The notes beneath the pieces were generated by a model. The model was given only the letters and a program-made list of their open reading frames with translations. It was not told where the DNA came from and did not search any database. The position numbers and the translations under genes were made by a program. A stretch of 64,000 bases of DNA. It comes from Sphagnum compactum. Taxonomy: Eukaryota > Bryophyta > Sphagnopsida > Sphagnales. The stretch lies in the NCBI GenBank assembly GCA_965153455.1, contig OZ234493.1, positions 18,962,213-19,026,212 of the forward strand, in the 5' to 3' direction. Shown here piece by piece: positions 36,275 to 50,738 of the stretch. The first letter of the stretch is position 1. Every line of letters begins with the position of its first letter.

Positions 36275-39200
36275 TCTTCAATCAACTTTCGTCTGGAAAA
36301 ACAAGGTCAAGAAGGTAGGTCATGCAAGTATAGTGCAATCCTGGTGGCAGGCAGCTACACTGTTATTTTCTATGTTGTCACTTTGTATGTAACATACGTA
36401 CAGCATGAGGTTTGTCTTGTGCCCTTGTTTGCATTGGGCTTCTTTTGCTGAGTTACCTGTACAGTAGCAGTTTATTTAAGGCAGTCATCATTCACCCCCC
36501 ATCTTTCCAAGCACTGTGGAGGATGATCAGGAATTCATGCATCTCTTACATGTGTTTTGGGGTGGCTTCACCTTTGTGTGATTGCATGTAGTAGAAGGAA
36601 CTAACCCTCAGTTCACTCACTGTTCAGGTTACAGCTGGAGATAGAAATAGAAACAATCAAGTTTTGGGGTTGACAAGAGTCTTCAGAGAAAGCACTTAGG
36701 TTTGAGGGATGTACCTTTGATGAAGAGCCACCAACAAGAGCCTGGGTTGATGGCCCTTTTAGCAGGGTTTTTTTTCTTGTAATTGTAGGCAAAAACCCTG
36801 GTTCATTTGTCATCTGAGCTAATGAATTCATTTGGTGAATGAGCCATGTGTCATTCAATGAGCCATGTGTTAGTGACTGGCAAAGTTATCAGGTTCCAGA
36901 TCTGAGATCTGATGCTGTTTGCAACACAATTGAAACTGCTGTGTTGAGACAGGGTTTGGCTGTATGTGTGGCAGGTGCATCACACATAAAGGATGTGAAA
37001 GTGACCCAAGTTCCTCACAAGGTGATGCTGAAGTGGTTGCAGAAAGTACTGCCCCAGGTGACAATTGTGATGGTGTGCCCTGTCCAATGTTCTTGCCAGA
37101 CCAGCCTTTTCCAAATGAAGGATTTGTTGACAATTGAAACTCTAATTGGAACCCAGAAGAGTGTTGATGACATGGATATGAGCCATTTTGAAGCTTTTGC
37201 ACCACCAGTTCCCACATCATGATTAACAACGATGATGGTGATGGCCAGAGAATGGGACCAGACATTGTATGTTAGTCTCTGACCTTAGTTGTGTTGAAGA
37301 GTGGGTGAGCAGCAGAGACTCTGCTATCATAGCTTTTGATGAAGATATAGAGAATGACAGAGAGAGGCATTCAGAGAGCCAGGTTAACCCACAACACCTG
37401 CATCAGCCTTTTTCAGCTAGAGAGTTCAGTCTGCTCCTTAACTGACCACTGATGGGGATGGATCCATAGTACACCATAATGACACATTTGTTGTGTGGCA
37501 ATGCTGAAAGGGCAGCTTGGATTGCTCTGTTTCATGGATCCTTTGTTCACAGTTGCATACGTTTCTGGAGTGGGGTTACAAATCATTCCTCCTCCTGCAT
37601 TGTACAGCAGTTTGAAGACCCTGAACCTCTCAGTGAACTATGTCAGTTCTTTTGATATGCAGTTTTTCTAGAAAAAGCTTGGAAGGTCTTGGCAGTGGAA
37701 GGACATCCTGGCATCTCACACCCGGAAGTTATCTACAACCAAGTATCTCAACAATTTATTCTTGAACTTCAGTCTGGAACTGCCTGCACACAATACCTTT
37801 GAACGGCTAGTAGATCCTAGCCACTAACCTGTGATTTGATTAAATATGGGGTGATGATGGGCATGATGTGATTAAATATGTTGCATTTTTCTTTCTTTTG
37901 GGGTCTGTTCATCAGGTTCGTATTGCTGGTTCTTTTGCAGTCCATATAGTACCAGGATTACTTCCATGAAGCCTGCACTCACTTGAGCTATTACACAACA
38001 TAATTACAGCAATTGAAGGCTTACAGGAGCTTACTTGATTGCACATACTTCACATTTCACATGATGGTGTTGAATGGACTGGGAATGGTTGTTGGTTTTT
38101 GTCTTCAACTACTATGTCCTATCATTGCTCAGATTGTGCCAGTCAAATATTGTATGCATGTCTTGTCAAGAAAGGATGACAGGAAGTAGGCAAAACAGCT
38201 CAAGCAGGCATGCCTTGGTGCTCCATGTGCTCCCTTCATCATCTCTTTGCTGTTCCATTTCTGCCCTCCTGAATGTTGTTGCCATACATGCCCATCTAAA
38301 ATACTGGAAATGCCACTATGTTTCTTCAAAACAAAATCAATGCCAACTTGACTTGAGAGAGGAAGTTTGCTTCTATTTCTTGTCAACAATCTTCTGCATT
38401 TGATCCACCACATTCCTCCCAGTTGTAGTGGTAACCCTGGGAATGGGTGTCTCCTAAATTGTAAAGCTTGAGCCTACTGCTGTATTTGGAGTGTCAAAAC
38501 ATGGGAGTGTTCAATCTGGGAGGAAGATTCTCTTCTTGTGGGAGTACGAAAGCTTCTGAGCCCGAGTGCGGTCCAAGAGATTTCTGAGTCTCAATGAGGA
38601 AGGTGTTGCAACCTCATTCAGGGTGTCCAGGGGTCTTTGAACTCAGGGGTTTGATGATTATTTTCTGACATCTAGATACAGTCTCAGTGCTAGGCTGCAG
38701 CAGACATCTATGTAATTGTTTCACTTGGCTCTCTTGCGTTTCCTACCATACTCCTGCAATTTTCCCAGGACTCTGAACATTCCCTGTAATGGTGGCAATT
38801 CCATCACAGCCATCTTGGATTATGGCTGCATTGTCCTCACCAGTCATAGAATTTTCAATTAGATTAGTGTGATTTGGGGTCAAAATTACACTTCGGTGGA
38901 ATTTCTAAGGCTTGATGGCCTGAATACTTGTAGATTTGTTTCTTAGAAGTATAAAATATTAACTTTGGTCCAAATTAGCTTAAGCACTTTGAAGTTGGGA
39001 TATAATAAACAATAGTAAGTTTAACAACTTGCTGCAAGTAGGATGATGGTGTACAAGTTCCAAGTTCCAAGTTGCAGGTGGTCAGTTTTTGACATGGAGA
39101 AATATGGCTGACCTATTACAGACAGTCGGTTCTGGACATGGAGAGATTTTGACTTCTTCTTTGAGCCAACTTGATGTACTGTAATTTCTCCCTTTCCTTT

Positions 39201-42200
39201 TTCTTACCCCTTTGTACATTTTCCTAATCTGTGGCGTGTTTTTTAATAAAGCTTTGAAGAGTTCCAAGTGGTGCCATCATTGAACTGGGTTGATTAAAAT
39301 GCAATGTTATGGTGGAAGTTTCATGTCAGTGGTGGATACTAGACTCCGGGAAAGTTGGGAAAATGAACAATGATCCGCTTCCAAATCAATGAACAGTGAG
39401 GTATTTCCAACATGAATGTCTTGAAATCAAGAAATGCACAGTTTTTGAGCTAACAACCTTCAAATACACTAGAAAAAAATTCAAGGTTTCTATGAAACTT
39501 CTCTTTGAACAATGACAGAATCTATCAGATGGTTTTTCTTTTTGCGAGAAATAATTGGCAAAGGAGAATAGAAGCATGCTCAAAGATGTAAATATTTTCA
39601 CTGCTCTTTCTAGTGTAATTGGAGAACACCTTACAGAGCATATTGTTTCTTTAGCTGTTTGTGAGCATTTCTGAAAATGAAACACCTGCCACTTCAGAAA
39701 TTCTTCTTTTTGACAAATTTTTCCTTGTTTTCTTCTGATATTCACCAAGTATCACCAAGGAAAATGTTGACTTGATTTTTACACTAAGTAAAGCCCTTAA
39801 TCTTGGGCTTTACTAGAATTGGGCCCGAACCAATGTTGGTGGGTATCAAAAATGAAGTCAAAAGTGATCAAGAAGTTAGGTCAGTTCTCATTTATAGTGA
39901 TATCTAATTGTGCTTTCTGAGCATACTCTGTCTCCTTGAGTTTTTGGTGTAGTGTTTTGTCAGATCAATACACTTTTCCGCTTCTACAAAATCTTCTACC
40001 TCTCTCTCTCTCTTCAAATGCTTTGCTCTCCCTCTTTGTCAAGACCAGAGACAAAGGAAGCGAATGAAAAGTATTTTCTTCTGAACCAAAAATCTAAGCT
40101 CCTTACCCACATTGTACTCTTATTTCACTTGGTCTAAAATCCAGGAGTTTAAAACAGTTCAGATATCACCATGATTGTTGGGGAGGAGAAACCATTCAAT
40201 TGATGGAGTATCATCAGAAATACTCCATCACAAGGTCAGCAATCAGAGTTAGTATATGAAAGCAAAAATCAAAGTTGGGCCCAATAAACATCAGTAGCAT
40301 GGGACCTGGATATGCAAAGCCCAGACCTGAAGCTTGTTCTTGATGCAACCCACTCTTACTGACTTTTGCACATGCTGCTCTGATGGTCCAAATAAGATGT
40401 GGACCTTAAAATCCATTTGGTGGAAACAAGTTCCAAGATAACTGGTGCATCACCAAGTGCCTCTAAATCTGTCTCTTGCAGAAAGCCTATCAAATTCTCA
40501 GTCAGTCCTCTCATGTTTGCTTCCAAAAATTCCATTTCATGCAACTCCTTCATCAATCTAATCTTGTGATTACCCCACTAACAATGATTCCTTCCAGAAC
40601 TTGAATCTCCAGAGTCAGACACATCCTCCTCAAATCTATCCTCTCTGTTTAAGTGAACTCTGTTCTGGCTTCTTGGATTAGCAGCAAAATGAGATGAATG
40701 ATTCCTTTACAGAACCTGCTCTTCAAGTGCAGACTACTTAAATTGTCTGCTACTCCCACACATATGCTCAGTGTTGATAATAACTTTAGAAAACCAAGCA
40801 CATGCAAGGCACCAAAATTCCTACACACATTCTTTGTTTTCTTCCATCCACTGATTGCAAAAACCATCATCATAAAGAAAGAGCTCCCATTTTCACTTCA
40901 TTTCATTAGGTCATGGAAGAAGAGGATTTGGAGTGAATTCTTTGCACAAACCCATTCCTTCTCTTATATTATCATCTTATTTCATGCAAAAAGCATTCCC
41001 CTCTTAGATACTACATCTAGACCTGAACAAGAACACATACAAATAGTAAAAATCTTGGAAGAAAAAATGTCTTGAAGAAAGTTTAGACTTCCAGAGCTGT
41101 AGAAGACACACTCAGAGATCCATACATTTGAGTACAGGAAACAGCAGCACAGGGAATTCTTGACCAAAATGTGGCACCCCCATTTGAATGGGAGGCTATA
41201 ACTGATCTCCTTCTCTTCAGATCTGTGTGCAACAAGAAAGAAAACCTTCACAGAGCGTCACAAGCTTCCAAGCTCATCTTGGCTGCTCAGTAAGTAAGTT
41301 CCTGCACTAAAATCCTTTCCCCCCCAAAGGATTTAGTTGGGGTTACAAGGATTTAGTTGGAATTACAAGAATCTCTCTCTCACTCCCTCTATTGGCAAAA
41401 AGGCTTCGCTCTTACAGCCACAAGGAACCACACTTTCCTCACCAGCAGCAGCAGTTATAAGGATGGTGAAACTGTTGAAGAGAGTTCTCTGTCTCTCTCT
41501 GTCTCTCTCTGTCAGTGTCTTTGTCTTCTCGCCCCCTTACAACTACTGGGCTTCCTTGCACGAAAGGAAGTAGTGGGTGGTCATCTCTTAACCGTCTCTG
41601 CATTTTTCTGAATCCCCCCATTGTTTCACACACGATTTGCTCCACCCGTTGATCCTCCAAACCCATCGCCATTTGCAACTGAAATGCACACAATTATGCG
41701 TGGAATCTAGCATGTCCTTTTCTTGCGTAGATTCGATTCACACACCCATTTGCACAGTAGTTGGCCAGCCATGACATGAGCTCCAAGCTCATGATGGTCC
41801 ATGATGCTTGGCCATGAGAACCCGGTCCTGAGAGAAGTGGATGAGTAGACGAAAAGCTAAGGAGAAAGCAATCAGGAAATCGGAAAAAAAATCGGAGCAG
41901 TAGAGAAGAAGCGATCGATCAGCAAATGGGGTAACTGCAGCCGCTGCGCTCTATCGATCGAATTGCTTCCCCTATCTCACTCTGCAATTGGAGATGCATC
42001 ACAGGAGGAAATTCCAGCAAGGCCAAGAAATGGAAGGTATCGGAGAATTGCAGAGAGGATATTAAGAAGACGACAGAAGATTCTGCAATTGCGAAAATAT
42101 GCGGCGTTAGGCTTCGTCTTCTTCTTTTCTTCTTCGTCTTCGTCTTGGGGCTCTCTCTTCTGCTGCACGCAGTTGGAAGATCAGGACCGTTTGGTTTTGA

Positions 42201-42460
42201 GCCCTAATCCGTTGCTTCATTGCGGGACATTTGCTCGGATCGTACGTTGCATCATCATCATCATCATCATTTGCTCCGTGCATCATCATCGCCAACCAAG
42301 CCGTATGGTAAACTTTTAAACTCAAGGAAGAAGAAGAAAGTTCCTGCTCTTCTGGTGGGCATTCTTGTCGCTTGTTGTTTGTTGCTGCAGCGCTCCGGGA
42401 ATCGGAATTCCCGGGGTTTGTTTGTCCTGTTGTTGACGTTTGTGGGTGACCCACAAAACA
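36275..42460. other. Intergenic region
   Basis: No gene is supported. Open frames at 36839-37222 (+), 39386-39748 (-) and 40356-40556 (-) have no recognised motifs. A perfect 10-bp hairpin lies at 39787-39814 (AGTAAAGCCC and GGGCTTTACT). A short direct repeat AAGGATTTAGTTGG occurs at about 41327 and 41348, and CT-rich tracts occur near 41490-41515. The last 500 bp are probably the promoter and leader of the ubiquitin-conjugating enzyme. Confidence 0.5.
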
Positions 42461-42554
42461 GAAAGAGCTTGACTCACAGCGACACAGAGGGACATATTGG
42501 ACACAGACATAGAGAGACACACACAGACACACAGAGAGACACAGAGCGAGGGAG

Positions 42555-44199
<1,645 letters not shown>

Positions 44200-46814
44200 G
44201 AGCCAGAGGGGTGTTGTTGGGATCAACATGCGTTGCTGAAGAGCAAGCAGCCTAGAAGGGATGCCAAAGACTCTCATAGAGCTTGAGACTCTTGTAGAGC
44301 TTGAGGCGCATATGGGAAGATCATGACTAAGCCTAGCCTACAGTAATCAATCAAAGGGAGAGATTTGCTGCAACCAATTGATGGAAGAATGGTGTTTCTC
44401 CATCACTGTGATTCCTCACTGCCCAGACCTATCCCATAAACAGGTAGAGATGCAGATGGGTGTTCAAAGCATCAAAGGTGAATGTGGTCACCATTCTTAA
44501 GGTGTTCTATGATTTATTTTTTTGGTGAATGACAATCTATATGGGTGGTGTGAAACACGCATTGAAATGGACCTACCAAGCTTGGCTGTGTCTTCTTTCT
44601 GGAATGCAAAATTGGGACTTTCTCTGATGTTGGAGGATTGATGATTGTTTGTTAGGCAGTCTCATCAGCTGAGAAGAAGTCTGATAATAATTGACAGTCT
44701 TAGTGGTTCTTGCACATGGTTGTCAGGCATGAAATGAATCTAGGATCTTTGCCACCTCTCTTGATAGGTTTTTGCATCACAATTCCCTTGTTTCCAAACA
44801 GATTTCTTGTTATGAACAAGTTTGAGCTTTTTTTTTTTCAGGCATCAGAGAGTTCTCACTGTGGCATTTGGCTATATTCCTGCTATAGTCTCTGATCGGT
44901 AAGTACTAAGTACTGAACTTTCCTGAGTTTCTGTTCAAAAGAATGCTACAAGGTGTCTTTCATTGTCATAAAAACCCTCATTGAATTATGGGTTAGTTCC
45001 AGGTGGAGCTTTGACTCTGTTTGTGATAATGATTTTGTATAATGATTTGGTGGAGTAAAGATGTGTTCCTGTACTTTCATAAATTTGGCAAGTTTTTGAA
45101 TGTCTGGACTTCAACATTTTGCAGGAACAAAATGATCAAATGTTTAAGAATTTGGGATAGGCATGTTTCAATCAAAATACATATGTTTGCTATGTTTGGA
45201 TTCATGTGTTTGAATACAACATCATCAAGCCATGGAGTATGGAGATTTCTCAATTTCTCATGAGAATTTGTTTGTTGCAACCCCATTCATGAGCAACAAT
45301 AGAGTGAGATGAAGTGCGCTAGCTTAGTTGTTGCTTCTCTTTCAAGGCTTCTTGTGGTTAGGATGTAATTGAATGTCCTTGGAAGTCCACCAAGTTGTAA
45401 CACTTGGCCCATCATGTAATTTTTTTCCTGTGGTTGGTTGAGTTTTATGATAGGGCTCTTTTATGCTTGTTGCTTTCTATATGAGACTTTCTCAATAGTG
45501 TTACTGTTAGGAACAGTGTTGGGCGGTTATTAGAAACTGGGTGGTTCTCTGAAATCATTGTGAAACCTGGAACCAGTGGTTCTTTATAAATTCAAATAAC
45601 CACATGGTGATTTCGCAAGTCATGGTTTTGGGCTCAATTGACCTCTTGATACCACTAGAGGTCATGAAGCATCACATATGATTTAGTCATTATGTAGTAG
45701 TCATTTTAGTTAAGTGGATTCCTGAAGGTTGAACCTTGAAGGAATCACAAGCTAATTTAGGGTTTACTTCAAAGAAATGTGAAAGCCTTACCCAACAAGA
45801 TGGCCCCTAGGGTTGTGCTTTTAGTGGGCATTTTTGACCTCCAAATTTTACGAGGTAATCAACAATGAGGGGTCTACCCCAGTGGTTAAGGGGTATGGCT
45901 TTGTGAGATGCTAAGCCAGCAGGTTGGTAATTCAAATCCCAACTGGAACTCCTTCTCCTTAGGCTCTGTGAGGACAGTCAGCTTTACTTCACAAAATTTT
46001 GTTCTTTTGAAAAAGTATGTTTTGAAAACTTCAAACAATTCTACAAATAATATGAGTAGTGTTGAAGCTGCAAAGGAACACTGTATTTGACACGATGCCA
46101 AATTGACACATTTGATTGGACACATCTCCCATGTTCTTATTCTTTTTTGGATCAACAATTGCAACGTGTGTTTTTCTTTTTTCTTTTTTTGCTTCCATTG
46201 GGCAAAAGATCAACAGCCCATCACAGAGGATGGTGGCTATCACCCATGACCTCCTCCTAATTCTCTACATTGCCTATTTGAATTCTCATTAACAACCTTC
46301 ACCACTTCCTTCTTTTCTCCAAGACTCCTACAATATACTCAAGTGATAGTCGCAAGGGTTACCATGCGTATAGCATTATGTATTCTTAGTGATTCTTGAG
46401 TGAGCATCTTCAATTTTTTTATATGGAGTTTCTTCTATTGCCTTTGAATCCTGTTAAGACCCCCCCATCCATCAATTGGTAGTTGGTCTTTCTTAACGCA
46501 TTTGCATTTATTTCATTGATCAATGGGTGTTGAACTCCACCTGTCCATCAGAGCAAGTGAGTATTAACACTTCCTACAACCATACAAAGATTGTTGCTGC
46601 CATTCCTCTTGAAGTAAACTTCCGCATGGTTAGGATATAAATGCATGCATTCATTTTAATTGACATGAGAGTTATGGCCTTGCCAAAGCACAAGGTTCCA
46701 AAATGAGAAAAATCCCTTCCTCTTCCCTCTCCCCCCACCTTCAAACTCAGTTCCAAGATCAAAACTTTGTGGCTTCAGAAATTGCACAGTTTTTGTAAAA
46801 GTCAAAAAGAGTAG
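44200..46814. other. Intergenic region
   Basis: The first part is probably the 3' UTR of the E2 gene. Apart from one SINE-like copy at 45869-45990, no gene, RNA or repeat was recognised. Confidence 0.5.
45869..45990 (+). mobile_element. tRNA-derived SINE, copy 1
   Basis: The head resembles a tRNA promoter: CCCAGTGGTTAAGGGG near 45878 fits an A box, and GGTAATTCAAATCCC near 45925 fits a degraded B box about 45 bp later. The body, CTCCTTCTCCTTAGGCTCTG then TGAGGACA, is shared with an oppositely oriented copy at 52388-52510. A tRNA gene is unlikely because no cloverleaf acceptor stem is evident. Confidence 0.7.
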
Positions 46815-46815
46815 C

Positions 46816-47258
46816 CTTACCCTTCATGGATCTTGAGAAACTTCCACAGGTTGAGGCAGAGGTGGAAAGGAGGGAACAATTGTCTCTGCAGCTGTAACAG
46901 ATTTTGGAGGCAGCAGAACACTCTGTGGAGGGCAGGACAACAGAAGACACACCAAATCCCCACTCACACCAGGGCCAACCCCTGGTGGAAAGAGAAGTGG
47001 CAGTACTGGGCAAATGATTTGTTGCATGTTTACAATCACAAGCTCTGCAAGCATATCAGGTGTCAAGCTGGAGATCACGATTTTGACTGAAGCTGCCCCT
47101 CTCTCTTCTTGAGCTATCAAGGCACCAAAACATGCCAGTAGTGGTACTGGGTTGTTGTCTGAGACTACAACACCATTTCCAAACCTGGGTCCTGCAACAT
47201 TTGAAGAGGCAGGAGCCATTTCCAGCTGTTCATTATCTGTTATTGGAGTCGGACACAT
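46816..47258 (-). pseudogene. Symplekin-like gene fragment
   Basis: Symplekin is a scaffold of the mRNA 3'-end cleavage and polyadenylation complex. The frame on the - strand (144 codons) contains GALIAQEERGAASVKIVISS and LTPDMLAELVIVNMQ, close to the plant symplekin segment GAL-AEGERG-ESLEILIS / PDLLADIVI-NM. The frame ends in SQDP, TGA, AGG, then GTAAGG. Plant symplekins have an Arg-rich DPRR stretch here, so the stop probably arose from CGA to TGA just before an exon end. Nothing else of this large protein was found nearby, so it is read as a fragment. The assignment rests on remembered motifs. Confidence 0.55.
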
Positions 47259-48353
47259 ACCTTTACCAAGGCTTTCCTATGTCTTCACCAGTTGGTTTCC
47301 ATTTTCTTCAGCAAGTCATCTTCTTCCAGAGAAGTCTTTCTTCCACAAGGGCTGATGCAGGTAATGGTGGTGTTGATACCTGTGGTGATAATTTTGCAAA
47401 AAAAGGTTTTCATTTCGTATCTTATAAAATTGTTTTGTTGATTATTTTTTTAAACAATAAGGACATGTCACTTGTAAAGCATTAATGATTTTTATAATGT
47501 GAAATTCATATTTTCTTAAACCTTCAAAATATGTTTCATGATATTAAAATTTCAAGAGTCCTTTGCCACATGAAAATGAAGTATTAAATGTACATAATGC
47601 ATAAATCAAAGTTTATAGGTTTGTAATACAAGAAAATGAACTCTCAAATAATGAACATGCTTTAATAGGATTTTGAAATTGTGATCATTTTTCATTCATC
47701 TTAAATTGCATTAGAATTTTACACAATTCTACAAACTCATGTTTATTCAATTATGATTAACACGCAAGACGTGATATATTGAAACCAATATAGACATATT
47801 TAATAATAGGTTGCAAAATATTTCATTTTTTAATGAAATAAATGTTCATGAAAAAAACTATCCAATACTTCAATCTATCCAATTTCATTTATCAGCTAGC
47901 TACCATACTATATCCACTAGCATCATTACCTCTCTAGTAGTGGGTGGACTTGTAGTTGTGCAAGATGTGGGGTAATTTGCAATTGACATAAAATGCAACA
48001 AATTGTAAGAAAAATCATTAAAGCTTGAAAAAGGACTAGAAAAGAGGCTTCACTAAGAGATGATGAGAAGGCTTTGGAGCTCAAAAGGCTCCAGACACCA
48101 CTCTCTGAGGAACTTTCTGAGACCTCAATGAGGAGCTCAGAAATTCCTGCATCAACTGGGCCTCCAGAGAGCTTTACTGCACCTTTGAGCCCTGCTATTG
48201 CCAAACAACAAACGCACAGCCCCAGCATGCTCCCAATTTTTATTAACTATTAATTAATTAATCCTCCTACAGAGAACCCTCCATTCGCGGTCAGATGAAG
48301 CCTCCAGTTGGTTGCCATCCACAAATGAGGGCTCTGACACCGGGTTATAGCTT
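47259..48353. other. AT-rich spacer between two gene fragments
   Basis: Mostly AT-rich and non-coding. A plus-strand frame around 48028-48252 reads DDEKALELKRLQTPLSEELS and ends at TAA, which looks protein-like, but I cannot place it and it has no start codon. Confidence 0.4.
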
Positions 48354-49140
48354 TCATTCCACGTATCGTGTTGGATATATAGAGTCCAACCTTACAGAGT
48401 CCAACCTCACAGAACAATTAAGGTCGTCCATGTCTGAATTCCCAACCTTTCTGGAAGCCCAGTTGATGTTATCACAATTCTTCACCGAGTATGGGGAGCC
48501 TCTGAAAGAAAAGGATGAACCCTTCCCAAGCACCCCAGTTGGCTTCCAGCTGTCCTGGCCAATCTGTCTCCATGTACCTTTCACAGATCGCAATTCTGTG
48601 TTTCCCCTATATGCCTGCTGCTGCTGCTGCAAATGACCATCAGCTGCGGCTTGTTGTTGTAGTATGTCCTCAGAATCATCTAATCCTCCTCGATTCTCAC
48701 AGGTGAGAACAAAGGGATGCTTCAGAAGCTCAGTTGCACTAGGCCTCAGTGTGGGCTCCCTCCGGAGACACTTGAGGAGACAATCCTTGCCTTGATGAGA
48801 AAGATGCTCAGGGATGGGAGGGTGTGAGTTTGTAGTTCCAATGTGGAACAATGCAGCTACCTCTTGGAACTGCTGTCTCCAGGGAGGTTTACCAGTCGCC
48901 ATTTCAATCACAGTGCAGGCAACACTGTTAGCTTGCCAATTGTGACCCGTATGACGAATGACCTCAGAAGCCATCCAGGAAGGTGTGCCTTTCACGGACT
49001 TGGCTTCAGAAATGGTTGCAAGTTTAACTACATTTTTGGATGCACCAAAGTCTGCAAGCTTGATACGTCCCTTGTTATCAACCAGGATGTGTGCCCCTTT
49101 GATTGATGTCACTATTGCCAATTTGCAACCCTTGTGGCCA
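48354..49140 (-). pseudogene. ANP/NPK1-type MAPKKK, 5'-truncated copy
   Basis: Plant ANP/NPK1 MAPKKKs act in cytokinesis and stress signalling. The fragment begins inside the catalytic loop ([12 protein letters not shown]) and continues through [52 protein letters not shown] and [14 protein letters not shown]. These match the ANP kinase domain over more than 100 residues without an intron, although plant ANP genes have many. Defects: the HRD motif is not preserved, APE is ASE, the conserved ADIWSVG segment is shortened to ANSVA, and no N-lobe lies upstream. A retrotransposed or otherwise truncated dead copy is the best reading. The region beyond the kinase (Gln-rich, then unconserved) runs to the stop at 48354. 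Confidence 0.8.
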
Positions 49141-49604
49141 ATGTTGTAGCATTTATTAGTAAGTTGGGGCCAGACAAAAAGCCAAAAATGCTCAAAGTTG
49201 GCCCCAAGTTTTTTCAGCGCTGACTCCTATTGTGATGCGGGCAATAGACTAAATCAGGGTGTCTGAGTTCAAATTTAACATTTCTTTGATGCGTCTTGGA
49301 GTTATTATTGGGGGAAAGGAAGGGCGCATTCAAGAAGGTGAACGTATTAATGTAGGTGCAGGTTCAGCCTGGCCAATTAATTACAGGTTTCCCCAATTCC
49401 TTCACAAACAACAGACTTGGTTGTGGGCACCATAACACGAAGCAGGTCAGAAAACCAAAAATGAGCAAAAAGTTACTGGCTTTCACGAGGCTAGGGCCTC
49501 AGATCTGGGATCCAATATGTTTGCACTTTGCACCAGATGTCAATCGTGCTGACTGGGGTTCTGCACATAAGGAGTCAAAAGGGTCTTGCAGTAAAACACC
49601 ATTA

Positions 49605-49931
49605 GGCCCACTTTAGACGAGGGTCCAGGGGTCCAATTTCCTAGGAACCAATTTGGACTCATGTCAAGCAAATTGAATCCTTGAGTTGGAGTGTACCTGG
49701 GTCCCTAGCCTGATTTTTGGTTCTCCAAATCAGAAGCTCTCCTTTGAGCACTGTCTTTTGGTCCCTACCAATTGATTTTCCCTCCAAAACAGGTGCCATA
49801 TTAGCCTCAATTTGCCACTTTTTGGTCTTGGACCCTCATCAAAAGGCCTTGGGACCAATTTAAAGCTTTCAACCAATAAGATTGCTTGAATTCATTGGTC
49901 CCTGGACCTTGGACCGTCTAAAGTCACCCCC
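49605..49931. mobile_element. Tourist-like MITE, copy 2
   Basis: A 327-bp element flanked by TTA at 49602-49604 and 49932-49934, the 3-bp target duplication expected of PIF/Harbinger-type elements. The left end is GGCCCACTTTAGACGAGGGT, and the right end in reverse begins near GGGTGACTTTAGACGGTCC. It has no coding capacity and shares internal sequence with copy 1 along its whole length. Confidence 0.85.
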
Positions 49932-50738
49932 TTAGTTTCACAACATGTTTTTCCATAATTTATTTAGAGGCACATATATATATATACACCTCTGTACCGG
50001 TGTTTTTGTTTTTCTATTTCTTTTTTTTTCAATTTTGTGATTTTGTAAACTTTGTCAAAATTTTCCATTTTTTGAGCAGTTTTTTTCTTGAATTCCCACT
50101 ATTATAACGAAATTTCCCACTTTCTTCAAAAAACTTTGTAGTCACAATGCGAAAATTCACCAAGAAAAATCACTGCTCTGTACAGAAGTTCTTTCGTTTT
50201 TCGACTCCGGATTTCTTTGCTATGACCGTCCATGTAATTTTTCCTTCTCCCCACAGGCTCCTCCAATCATAGACATTGGCCAGGGCGAACCAGGTACACT
50301 CACCTTCTTTAGCAAGGCCTCTTAGAGGCTGTCTTTGTCGATTTAGAGACCGTGATTTTGTCTAAGTTCATCTCCACCCAAAAACTGCAAACAACTCCTT
50401 TATGTGAAAATGTAATAGTGTTTAATGATCATTGTCCCCACCCGCAACCGTCATAAAAGCCCCTTTAAACACCCAAAGACCATTTATGTCTTTACATCTG
50501 GACCTGTAAATAAGCACCCTCCAAATCCATAGTAGCTTTTAAAGGGGTTAAAATGACCACTGCAAATCGACATAAATACTGGAGAGGAGCATGAGTTACG
50601 CTACCCCACTCCAAGATTTAATGAAAAGGGGTGTTTGCAGGTGTCGGGTGGAGATGCTCTAAGGATGCTACAAGTATCTATAATGTTTTGAAGCTGCCCC
50701 CAAAAACTTTGGGATTTTCACCATGGTTCTAGTGTAGG

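Noticed and set aside
36839-37265. Overlapping 127- and 131-codon ORFs on opposite strands
   Set aside because: No domain, splice context or composition supports either one. Only one at most could be real, and neither is recognisable.
45869-45960. tRNA gene
   Set aside because: A- and B-box-like sequences are present, but acceptor and anticodon stems cannot be paired. A second degraded copy with the same downstream body indicates a SINE.
48028-48252. Plus-strand peptide-like frame with DDEKALELKRLQTPLSEELS
   Set aside because: It looks protein-like but has no start codon, no identified family and a stop upstream, so it was not called as a gene.
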